Shown here piece by piece: positions 1-4,957 of a stretch of DNA of 5,910 nt (the stretch's first letter is position 1; every line of letters begins with the position of its first letter). The stretch comes from Niveispirillum sp. GTDB lineage: Bacteria; Pseudomonadota; Alphaproteobacteria; Azospirillales; Azospirillaceae. Both the position numbers and the translations under genes were made by a program. The notes below the pieces were generated by a model, which did not search any database, was not told where the DNA came from, and saw only the letters and a program-made list of their open reading frames with translations. The stretch spans positions 1 to 5,910 of the forward strand of contig JAEMSB010000316.1 in NCBI GenBank assembly GCA_016463045.1, read 5' to 3'.

Positions 1-81
1 CAGCGATCTGGTGAATGGGCGCATGGCGGCGCTGATCATTCCGCCGCCACCGCCGCCATGCGCCCATTCACCAGATCGCTG
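1..81. repeat. Perfect 31-bp inverted repeat, 19-nt loop
   Basis: Bases 1-31 are the exact reverse complement of 51-81, separated by a 19-nt loop (32-50) that contains the aminotransferase stop codon. The right arm encodes the aminotransferase residues SDLVNGRMAA on the minus strand, so the left arm spells the same peptide on the plus strand. The match begins at base 1 and may continue outside the window. A stem this long made of coding sequence, with no visible T-run, is unusual for a natural terminator. It could be a fold-back chimera at a contig end or a true small inverted duplication; sequence alone cannot separate these. Confidence 0.95.
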
Positions 82-932
82 TAATCGCCGATCATGGCGC
101 GGCAAACGGCACCGGGGGTGAATGTCCAATCGCCGATGCGGCGCACGGGCGTCACCTCTGCCGCCGACCCGGTCAGGAACACCTCGTCGGCGTCCTTAAC
201 CTCGTCTAGCGTGAAATGCCGTTCCAGAACGGTCAGGCCCCGGCGGCGCGCCAGATCAATGATGGTCTGGCGTGTAATGCCGTTCAGGAAGCAATCCGGG
301 ATCGGCGTATGCACCACGCCATCCTTGACCATAAAGAAATTGGCCCCCGTCGCTTCCGCCACAAACCCCCGGTAATCCAGCATCAGCGCATCCTGCCGGC
401 CATTGCGCTCCGCCTCATGCTTGGAGATGGTGCAGATCATGTACAGCCCCGCCGCCTTGGACTCCGTCGGTGCGGTATCCGGGGCGGGCCGGCGCCAGCG
501 GGCGATTTCCAGATCGATGCCCTTCATCCGGGCTTCCGCGCTGAAATAGCTGGGCCATTCCCAGCAGGCGACGGCCAGATGGATGCGGTTCTTCTGCGCC
601 GCCACGCCCATCATCTCGCTGCCACGCCACGCGACCGGGCGCAGATAACCGTTGGCCAGGCCCGCTGCCCGACAGACCTCCACCTTGGCCGCCTCGATCT
701 CCGCCACGCTGTACGGGATGTCAAACCCCAGCAACTCTGCTGACCGGCGCAGGCGGACCGCATGTTCGTGCGACTTGAAGATCACGCCGTTGTAAATGCG
801 CTCCCCCTCGAATACACAGCTGGCATAGTGCAACCCGTGCGTCAGCACATGGACCTGCGCTTCCCGCCAGGGCACCATCGCCCCGTCCAACCAGATATGG
901 CCATCACGGTCATGGAAGGGGATGACGGACAT
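36..932 (-). CDS. ilvE: Branched-chain-amino-acid aminotransferase (class IV, PLP-dependent)
   Basis: Predicted 298-aa cytosolic enzyme that moves an amino group between leucine, isoleucine or valine and 2-oxoglutarate, the last step of branched-chain amino acid synthesis. Length is close to E. coli IlvE (309 aa). Seen motifs: HGLHYASCVFEGERIY near residues 32-47, ESKAAGLY with the likely PLP lysine K159, EATGANFF near 193-200 (E193), NGITRQTIIDLAR near 217-229 and TGSAAEVTPV at 254-263. I chose the start at 932 because AAGGAAG lies 7 nt upstream and the family N-terminus (MSVIPFHDRDGHIW) begins there. The frame stays open a further 146 codons upstream, but that part runs antisense through the MarR gene and is not family-like. 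The gene is divergent from the MarR-regulator operon. Class IV also contains D-amino acid transaminases and ADC lyases; the GSAAEVTPV motif and length favour IlvE. The last codons form one arm of the terminal inverted repeat. Confidence 0.93.
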   Translation of the reverse strand: MSVIPFHDRDGHIWLDGAMVPWREAQVHVLTHGLHYASCVFEGERIYNGVIFKSHEHAVRLRRSAELLGFDIPYSVAEIEAAKVEVCRAAGLANGYLRPVAWRGSEMMGVAAQKNRIHLAVACWEWPSYFSAEARMKGIDLEIARWRRPAPDTAPTESKAAGLYMICTISKHEAERNGRQDALMLDYRGFVAEATGANFFMVKDGVVHTPIPDCFLNGITRQTIIDLARRRGLTVLERHFTLDEVKDADEVFLTGSAAEVTPVRRIGDWTFTPGAVCRAMIGDYSDLVNGRMAAVAAE

Positions 933-945
933 TTTGGGGCTTCCT

Positions 946-969
946 TGTTGTTTTATGTCGTGTACAACA
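946..969. promoter_or_regulatory. Inverted repeat TGTTGT-N12-ACAACA, candidate MarR operator
   Basis: Perfect 6-bp half sites at 946-951 and 964-969 separated by 12 nt lie in the 72-bp gap between ilvE and the MarR gene, just downstream of the proposed ilvE -10 box. MarR proteins are dimers that usually bind palindromes of about 16-24 bp in their own divergent promoter regions, so this is the natural candidate. Binding here would overlap the start of ilvE transcription. Operator function is inferred. Confidence 0.4.
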
Positions 970-975
970 GCATCT

Positions 976-1003
976 ACGATACAGAATTGCGGAAATAAGT
1001 CAA
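976..1003 (-). promoter_or_regulatory. Putative sigma-70-type promoter for ilvE
   Basis: Read on the minus strand, TTGACT (998-1003) is followed after 16 nt by TATCGT (976-981), giving 5/6 and 4/6 matches to the -35 and -10 consensus. Transcription would start near 969, leaving a leader of roughly 35-40 nt before the ilvE start at 932. The -35 box abuts the MarR start codon at 1005, so factors bound here could affect both genes. This is a motif reading only. Confidence 0.5.
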
Positions 1004-1004
1004 C

Positions 1005-1496
1005 ATGGCTGACATAAAATCGGGGCCGAACCCGCTTTTCCTGCGCGAGGAGGATCTTCGCCAGGGTATTGAGCTGCTGTTCTACGCCTATCGTGACTTC
1101 ACGGCGGAACCCGACGCCATGCTGGCCAAGATCGGTCTTGGCCGCGCGCATCACCGCGTCGTCTATTTCGTGGGCCGCTATCCCGGCATCACCGTGACCG
1201 AACTGCTGGGCATTTTGCAGATCACGAAGCAGAGCCTCAGCCGCGTTCTGTCCGATCTGGTCGATCAGGAATATATCGCGCAGCGTCCGGGCACGAAGGA
1301 CCGGCGCCAGCGCCTGCTGACCCTCACCGACAAGGGCGTTGACCTGGAACGCAGCCTGTCGGACGCACAACGCGCCCGCATCGCCAGCGCCTATCGTGCC
1401 GCAGGTGCGGCGGCAGTGGAAGGGTTCCGCACCGTCATGCTGGGCATCATCGACGCCGAGGACCGCGCCAAATTCCCGCCTCCCGGCAAGCGGTGA
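1005..1496 (+). CDS. MarR-family winged-helix transcriptional regulator (PetP-like)
   Basis: 163-aa dimeric DNA-binding regulator. Residues about 15-45 form the N-terminal dimerisation helix. The winged helix-turn-helix spans roughly 48-110, with GITVTELLGILQITKQSLSR as helix-turn-recognition helix (61-80) and the wing at DRRQRLLTLT (99-108). The C-terminal helices (113-150) complete the dimer interface. Start: ATG at 1005 with a modest GGAAA 9 nt upstream. A response-regulator gene follows after about 35 nt, so they are likely co-transcribed. The pair, with RAHHRVVYFVGRYPG and ITKQSL, resembles the PetP-PetR arrangement described in Rhodobacter capsulatus, where the genes were linked to cytochrome bc1 production. 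That orthology is from memory of the family, so I give no symbol. No ligand can be deduced. Confidence 0.9.
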   Translation: MADIKSGPNPLFLREEDLRQGIELLFYAYRDFTAEPDAMLAKIGLGRAHHRVVYFVGRYPGITVTELLGILQITKQSLSRVLSDLVDQEYIAQRPGTKDRRQRLLTLTDKGVDLERSLSDAQRARIASAYRAAGAAAVEGFRTVMLGIIDAEDRAKFPPPGKR

Positions 1497-1504
1497 CCAT
1501 CGCT

Positions 1505-1526
1505 CCCTTCCATGCTATGTGAAGGG
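1505..1526 (+). promoter_or_regulatory. Hairpin covering the response-regulator ribosome binding site
   Basis: CCCTTC (1505-1510) pairs perfectly with GAAGGG (1521-1526), and CAT (1511-1513) pairs with ATG (1517-1519) around a GCT loop, leaving one bulged T at 1520. GAAGGG is the Shine-Dalgarno sequence of the next gene. Its spacing is 2 nt to the ATG at 1529 and 5 nt to the ATG at 1532, which favours 1532 as start. Folding would hide the ribosome site; no T-run follows, so it is not an intrinsic terminator. Confidence 0.5.
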
Positions 1527-1531
1527 CCATG

Positions 1532-2239
1532 ATGAGTGACGATCCCGCCGAACAGCCCCACATCCTGGTCGTGGATGATGACACGCGCCTGCGTGAGGCG
1601 CTGCGCCGGTACCTAGGCCAGAACGGTTTTCTGGTCACCGGTGCTGCCGACGCGGCTGACGCGCGGGCCAAGCTGGCCGGGCTGGCCTTCGATCTGGTGG
1701 TGCTGGACGTGATGATGCCGGGCGAGAATGGCCTTTCGCTCTGCCGTCATTTGTCGGCCAATGGCGGCCCGCCCGTCCTGCTGCTGACCGCGCGGGTGGA
1801 GGCGGGCGACCGGATCGACGGGCTGGAGGCGGGGGCGGACGACTATCTGCCCAAACCGTTTGAGCCGCGTGAACTGGTCCTGCGCCTGAACGCCATCCTG
1901 CGCCGTACCCTGCGCCCGCGTGGCCGTACCGCCAGCACCGCTGTCCCCATCCGTCTAGGCCGCTACCTGTTCGATGCAGAACGGGAGGAATTGCGGGCAG
2001 GTGACGAGGTCATTCGCCTGACCGCCATGGAATCCGGCTTGTTGCGTGTGCTGGCCGCTGAACCCGGCATGGTGTTCAGCCGCGAGGCGCTGGTGGAAAA
2101 GGCTGGCGTTGACGCCGCCAATGAACGCACCATTGACGTACAGGTCACCCGCCTGCGCCGCAAATTGGAAGATGATCCGCGTGAACCGCGTTATCTTCAT
2201 ACTGTGCGTGGCGAAGGTTATGTGTTGAGGCCCGATTGA
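1532..2239 (+). CDS. OmpR/PhoB-family response regulator (PetR-like)
   Basis: 235-aa cytoplasmic transcription factor. The receiver domain (about 9-125) shows the acidic pocket DDD 15-17, phospho-acceptor D59 in VVLDVMMPG, the switch threonine T86 in LLLTAR and the conserved K108 in LPKPF. A short linker leads to a C-terminal winged-helix DNA-binding domain (about 140-233) with TAMESGLLRVLA, ERTIDVQVTRLRRKLE and the terminal TVRGEGYVL typical of OmpR/PhoB proteins. All phosphorylation residues are present, so it should be active. The start could be ATG 1529 (one residue longer), but ribosome-site spacing favours 1532. It overlaps the kinase gene by 4 nt, marking the kinase as its partner. The order MarR regulator, then this regulator, resembles petP-petR; envelope-control OmpR-type regulators such as CenR are also possible relatives. 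Target genes cannot be read from this window. Confidence 0.93.
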   Translation: MSDDPAEQPHILVVDDDTRLREALRRYLGQNGFLVTGAADAADARAKLAGLAFDLVVLDVMMPGENGLSLCRHLSANGGPPVLLLTARVEAGDRIDGLEAGADDYLPKPFEPRELVLRLNAILRRTLRPRGRTASTAVPIRLGRYLFDAEREELRAGDEVIRLTAMESGLLRVLAAEPGMVFSREALVEKAGVDAANERTIDVQVTRLRRKLEDDPREPRYLHTVRGEGYVLRPD

Positions 2240-3603
2240 CCGGCTGGTTGCAGTCCTTGTGGAAAAACCGTCCCCGGCCCCTGCGTGGGCTGAAACGGAT
2301 GGTGCCGGCCACGTTGTTTGCGCGCTCCATGCTGATCATGATGACGCCCGTGGTGCTGGCCCAGGCCATCGCCACCTTCGTCTTCTATGATCGTCACTGG
2401 GACACGATGACCAACCGGCTGGCCAATTCGGTGGCCGGCGAAATCGCCCTGGTGATCGAGCAGCTGTCGCGCGACGGCGATGAGAAGGCGCGCGAAGAGA
2501 CCCTGTCCATGGCCGCGCGCCATACCGACATCCTGTTCACCTGGACAGGTGGGGAGGTGCTGGACGAGCCGCCCGCCCGGCTCTATAGCGGGCTGGAGGA
2601 AACCTTGGGTCAGGCCCTGGATGACCGCGTCCGCCGGCCCTGGCGCATCAATTCCAACGTCGCCCATAAATGGATCGAAATCCGGGTGCAGATGCCGGAC
2701 GGGGTGCTGTCGGTCCTGTCGCCCGAACGCCGGCTCTACAGCTTCACCTCCTACCTCTTCATCATCTGGATGCTGGGCAGTTCGCTGGTCCTGTTTTCCA
2801 TCGCCACCCTGTTCATGCGCAACCAGATCCGGCCCATCCGCCGTCTGGCCGTCGCCGCCGACGCCTTCGGCAAGGGCCGCGATATCAGCGATTTCCGACC
2901 AGAAGGGGCGGTGGAGGTGCGGCAGGCCGCCCATGCCTTCCTCTTGATGCGCGACCGTATCCGCCGTCAGATCGCCCAGCGCACGGAAATGCTGGCCGGC
3001 GTCAGCCACGATCTGCGCACGCCCCTAACCCGCATGAAGCTCCAACTGGCCATGATGCCCGACATGGCGGAGGTGGAGGAGATCAAGGCCGACGTGGCCG
3101 AGATGCAGGTGATGATCGACGGCTATCTCTCGTTTGCGCGCGGTGACGGGGAGGAGGAGGAGCGGCAGGTCGATCTCTCCTTGCTCCTGGCGGAAATCGC
3201 CGGCAATGCCAGGCGGGAAGGGGCCCGCCTGACCCTGGACCCGATGGTCACCCAGGGCGACGCCGTTATCCTGCCCCTGCGCCTCTTGTCCCTGCGCCGC
3301 TGCCTGACCAACCTGATCGGTAATGCCGCACGCTATGGGCGGCATGTGTGGCTCAGCCTGGAGCGGCGCGGCAATTTTGTGGAAATCCTGATCGATGATG
3401 ATGGGCCGGGCATCCCGGAGGATCAGCGCGAAGCCGTCTTCCGCCCCTTCCACCGTCTGGAACCGTCCCGCAATCAGAAGACCGGCGGTGTCGGCCTGGG
3501 CCTGACCATTGCCCGCGACATTGCGCGTCGCCATGGCGGCGACATCCTGCTGCGCGACAGCCCGCAAAGGGGCCTGCGCGCCATCGTGCGGTTACCGTTA
3601 TAG
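2236..3603 (+). CDS. EnvZ-type membrane sensor histidine kinase
   Basis: 455-aa inner-membrane kinase, partner of the preceding response regulator. Order of parts: short cytoplasmic N-terminus, TM1 about 32-50 (SMLIMMTPVVLAQ...), periplasmic sensor about 51-170, TM2 about 173-194, HAMP linker about 195-248, HisKA with H258 in GVSHDLRTPLTR, then an HATPase domain with N-box TNLIGNAARYG (N359, N363), G1 DDDGPGIPED (387-396), F-box FRPFHRLEP and G2 GGVGLGL (417-423). All catalytic boxes are intact. I chose the TTG at 2236: GAGG lies 5 nt upstream and the codon overlaps the regulator stop in TTGA, suggesting translational coupling. An ATG at 2299 (residue 22) is the alternative but has no clear ribosome site. 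The sensor domain matches no ligand-binding family that I recognise. No T-rich terminator follows. Confidence 0.93.
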   Translation: MTGWLQSLWKNRPRPLRGLKRMVPATLFARSMLIMMTPVVLAQAIATFVFYDRHWDTMTNRLANSVAGEIALVIEQLSRDGDEKAREETLSMAARHTDILFTWTGGEVLDEPPARLYSGLEETLGQALDDRVRRPWRINSNVAHKWIEIRVQMPDGVLSVLSPERRLYSFTSYLFIIWMLGSSLVLFSIATLFMRNQIRPIRRLAVAADAFGKGRDISDFRPEGAVEVRQAAHAFLLMRDRIRRQIAQRTEMLAGVSHDLRTPLTRMKLQLAMMPDMAEVEEIKADVAEMQVMIDGYLSFARGDGEEEERQVDLSLLLAEIAGNARREGARLTLDPMVTQGDAVILPLRLLSLRRCLTNLIGNAARYGRHVWLSLERRGNFVEILIDDDGPGIPEDQREAVFRPFHRLEPSRNQKTGGVGLGLTIARDIARRHGGDILLRDSPQRGLRAIVRLPL

Positions 3604-3716
3604 GGCTTTGAATACACCATCGCCCCCCATCGTCATCCTGGCGAAAGCCGCGCACCAGGGTCAAGCCGAAGAACGCGCCCTGCTGCGGCGGGAGCGGAAA
3701 GCCGCTTCGTCTCCCT

Positions 3717-3803
3717 GCGCACCCGGTGGTCGACAGCCTCTATCTCGCGCTGGCCAGCGGCGATATGCGCGCCACCCTGTGGGCCGCCGACCGTCTGGGC
3801 CTG
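3717..3803 (+). pseudogene. Possible remnant of a PIN-domain (VapC-like) toxin gene
   Basis: This frame reads AHPVVDSLYLALA followed by RATLWAADRLGL. VapC-type PIN nucleases commonly carry near their C-terminus a segment like HPVYDCLYLALA...ATLVTADR, which contains two metal-binding aspartates. Both aspartates and the spacing are kept here. The sequence on either side in the same frame does not look like protein (low-complexity, Ser/Pro-rich), no start or ribosome site fits, and the N-terminal metal site is missing, so only a fragment remains. An alternative reading is the Fis-type helix-turn-helix (AADRLGLGGYRL resembles AAELLGLNRNTL), but its spacing fits less well. No antitoxin gene is visible nearby. 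Chance resemblance is possible. Confidence 0.33.
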
Positions 3804-3901
3804 GGCGGGTACCGGCTGCACCCACGGGAAAAAACCCATCCGTCGGCCACGTCCACCCAAACCGATCCACTCTCCTCGCCATTCCCCTTCTCACCGCCTT
3901 T

Positions 3902-3919
3902 CCGGCGAACCTTCGCTGG
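3902..3919. repeat. Short hairpin, 7-bp stem
   Basis: CCGGCGA (3902-3908) pairs with TCGCTGG (3913-3919) with one G-T wobble and an ACCT loop. No T-run follows on either strand. It is the first of several inverted repeats in this gap. Confidence 0.5.
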
Positions 3920-3929
3920 GGGTGATGTA

Positions 3930-3969
3930 TGAGATTTAATGGGTTAGAAAAACTACACCCTGAATCTCA
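3930..3969. repeat. AT-rich nested inverted repeat
   Basis: Outer arms TGAGATT (3930-3936) and AATCTCA (3963-3969) enclose inner arms GGGT (3941-3944) and ACCC (3957-3960). The segment is much more AT-rich than its surroundings. It could form a two-part stem in RNA or be the edge of a degraded element. Function unknown. Confidence 0.45.
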
Positions 3970-3980
3970 ACAGCCCTTAG

Positions 3981-4009
3981 ACCAACGGTCATAATTTATG
4001 ACTGTTGGT
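3981..4009. repeat. 29-nt near-perfect palindrome
   Basis: Arms ACCAACGGTCATA (3981-3993) and TATGACTGTTGGT (3997-4009) pair at all 13 positions, one being a G-T wobble (3987/4003), around a 3-nt ATT loop. Neither side has a T-run, so it is not a standard intrinsic terminator. It sits between two convergent transcription units (kinase operon from the left, lipoprotein from the right). It could be a two-way transcript end structure, a protein-binding palindrome or a copy of a dispersed intergenic repeat. Confidence 0.85.
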
Positions 4010-4010
4010 A

Positions 4011-4028
4011 CGGCGGTGACGCCCGCCG
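4011..4028. repeat. GC-rich hairpin downstream of the lipoprotein gene
   Basis: CGGCGG (4011-4016) pairs with CCGCCG (4023-4028) around a 6-nt loop. On the minus strand it lies 19 nt past the lipoprotein stop codon and directly before the 29-nt palindrome, so the two could together stabilise or end that transcript. There is no T-run. Confidence 0.4.
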
Positions 4029-4046
4029 CGCCGCCCGCCGCTGGCA

Positions 4047-4331
4047 CTAGACGGCCCGGCTGCCGCCACCGAACAGGATGCCGGAGCCCACAACGAATCC
4101 GAAATCGTACCAAAGCCCGTCATTGGGGAAGGCGTACATCCGCATGTCCAGGAACAAGCTGCCGATGAAGGAAATCGGGGCCAGGAAACCATGCACCAGA
4201 CCCCAGAGCAGGCCGGGCAGGGGATGGGTCACTTCGGGTGCCGGTTGGTTGGCGCAGGCCGCGACCGATAGGGCCAGCAGCAGCAACATGGCGCCACGCA
4301 GCGCCCCCTTGCGATCAAAGGATTTCAGCAT
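4047..4331 (-). CDS. Small predicted lipoprotein with a conserved-looking hydrophobic core
   Basis: 94-aa protein of unknown function. The N-terminus has basic residues (K3, R7, K8, R12), a hydrophobic stretch AMLLLLALS and the lipobox VAAC with C26, so it should be cut by signal peptidase II and lipid-anchored. The mature part is about 69 residues and rich in aromatics and glycine: LLWGLVHGFLAPISFIGSLF, then MRMYAFPNDGLWYDFGFVVGSG and a GGG tail. The WxLxHGFxAP...NDGLWYDFGF pattern recalls small uncharacterised proteins with paired hydrophobic segments, which I cannot name. ATG 4331 was chosen because AAAAGGG lies about 8 nt upstream and it places the basic residues before the hydrophobic run. 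The open frame extends upstream to 4442 through the tRNA terminator, which is implausible. No strong promoter is seen between the terminator and the gene. Confidence 0.8.
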   Translation of the reverse strand: MLKSFDRKGALRGAMLLLLALSVAACANQPAPEVTHPLPGLLWGLVHGFLAPISFIGSLFLDMRMYAFPNDGLWYDFGFVVGSGILFGGGSRAV

Positions 4332-4389
4332 GCGGGCGGCCCTTTTCGGCTGATTGAGCAGAAAGAAGATCGTATCACCGCCGAGCCTG

Positions 4390-4428
4390 AAAAGCGAAAA
4401 CCCCGCCAGAGGTATCTCTGACGGGGTT
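4390..4428 (-). terminator. Intrinsic terminator of the tRNA gene
   Basis: Thirteen-base arms at 4416-4428 and 4399-4411 pair completely with one G-T wobble around a 4-nt loop (4412-4415). On the minus strand the stem ends in CGGGGTT followed by TTCGCTTTT (4398-4390). It begins 5 nt after the tRNA 3' end, which fits a stable-RNA terminator and separates the tRNA from the lipoprotein gene. Confidence 0.87.
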
Positions 4429-4433
4429 CTATA

Positions 4434-4508
4434 TGGTGGCACCGGCGTGATTTGAACACGCGACCAAGGGCTTATGAGTCCCCTGCTCTACCGCTGAGCT
4501 ACGGTGCC
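4434..4508 (-). tRNA. tRNA-Met (anticodon CAT), elongator type
   Basis: 75-nt cloverleaf with encoded CCA (4434-4436). Acceptor GGCACCG pairs with CGGTGCC, D-stem GCTC/GAGC, T-stem GCGTG/CACGC with loop TTCAAAT. The anticodon loop CTCATAA places CAT at 4474-4476. It is not the initiator: bases 1 and 72 pair as G-C and the anticodon stem lacks the three consecutive G-C pairs next to the loop. A tRNA-Ile whose C34 is converted to lysidine also has CAT and cannot be fully excluded by eye. The anticodon stem GGGGA/GCCCT has an A-G mismatch next to the loop and a G-T pair at the far end. It has its own promoter and terminator. Confidence 0.95.
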
Positions 4509-4546
4509 GAAGCTCGTCCGTCCGGGTGGTCCCGAACGGGAGCCGC

Positions 4547-4575
4547 TATTTATGAAACTGCGCCGGGCCTGTCAA
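4547..4575 (-). promoter_or_regulatory. Near-consensus promoter of the tRNA gene
   Basis: On the minus strand TTGACA (4570-4575), a perfect -35 box, is followed after exactly 17 nt by TAAATA (4547-4552). The bases after the -10 box are GC-rich (GCGGCTCCCG), the discriminator type common in stable-RNA promoters under stringent control. The start would fall near 4540, giving a leader of about 30 nt with a small TCCCG/CGGGA hairpin. The promoter begins 9 nt past the stop codon of the 68-aa gene. Confidence 0.82.
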
Positions 4576-4584
4576 TATCTGTTT

Positions 4585-4791
4585 TCAAAAATCTTCATCA
4601 TAAAGCAGATGCCGTTTCAGCTGTGCCCGGTAGCGGCCCATACGCGAGCCGTCATGGCCAGGCCAGCCGGCACGCAGGGCCGACAATTCCGCCTCCCGTT
4701 CATTGACGGCCCAACAGGACAGCTCTGTATCCCTGCCGGCCTCATTGCGCCAGCGGAAGACGAACAGCTGTGGCGTTGTGGGTGGCGGCAT
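4585..4791 (-). CDS. Hypothetical 68-aa protein
   Basis: Small soluble protein that I do not recognise. It has a Pro/Thr-rich start, then QLFVFRWRNEAGRDTELSCW, an Ala/Glu helix (NEREAELSALRAGWPG) and a basic stretch ending in LLYDEDF. No signal peptide, membrane segment or metal motif is seen. The codons are GC-rich at third positions like the neighbours, which supports real coding. The start is uncertain: ATG 4791 is the only start codon in the frame upstream of the conserved-looking part, but the nearest AGG is 11 nt away. The stop lies just before the tRNA promoter on the same strand. Overlapping frames on both strands (for example 4504-4878 plus) look less protein-like. Confidence 0.52.
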   Translation of the reverse strand: MPPPTTPQLFVFRWRNEAGRDTELSCWAVNEREAELSALRAGWPGHDGSRMGRYRAQLKRHLLYDEDF

Positions 4792-4957
4792 GGGGCAGGG
4801 GACCTGTCGGCGGCTTCACGGGGTGCAGGATGCGTCGGGATGGCGTCCCTGTCCACCCTGTCCAAGTTTGGTGGTTGATCTGTGCATCGACCACAAGACT
4901 TTGGGGCTAGGGCCGCTGTAGGATGCGCCACCCGCCAACCCGTGCCGGTTATCCGCC

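Larger units (their letters stand above)
3604..4046. other. 443-bp stretch without an intact gene
   Basis: Between the kinase stop and the lipoprotein stop no frame shows a convincing complete gene. The left part (3631-3659) contains CCTGG...CCAGG arms and reads like a degraded intergenic repeat. Next comes a probable PIN-domain gene fragment (3717-3803). The right part turns AT-rich and holds a run of inverted repeats (3902-4028). No terminator with a T-run is visible for the kinase operon. Confidence 0.6.

Noticed and set aside
933..1370. Upstream extension of the aminotransferase frame by 146 codons
   Set aside because: It runs antisense through the MarR gene, has no family resemblance, and a good ribosome site precedes the ATG at 932.
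2218..3009. Long minus-strand frame inside the kinase gene
   Set aside because: It lies opposite an intact kinase with all catalytic motifs; its composition (His/Gln/Gly-rich) is typical of an antisense shadow in GC-rich DNA.
3509..3925. Plus-strand frame overlapping the kinase end and the following gap
   Set aside because: It is Arg/Pro/Ala-rich without motifs or a ribosome site and starts within the kinase gene.
4434..4508. tRNA gene as an integration site
   Set aside because: No integrase gene and no direct repeat of the tRNA 3' end are visible in the window.
4504..4878. Plus-strand 124-codon frame over the tRNA promoter
   Set aside because: It covers the tRNA leader and promoter and the opposite small gene, has no motif and no plausible upstream signals.
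4896..4924. Possible plus-strand promoter with -10 TAGGAT before the AsmA-like gene
   Set aside because: No acceptable -35 box at 16-18 nt, so the match is too weak to call.
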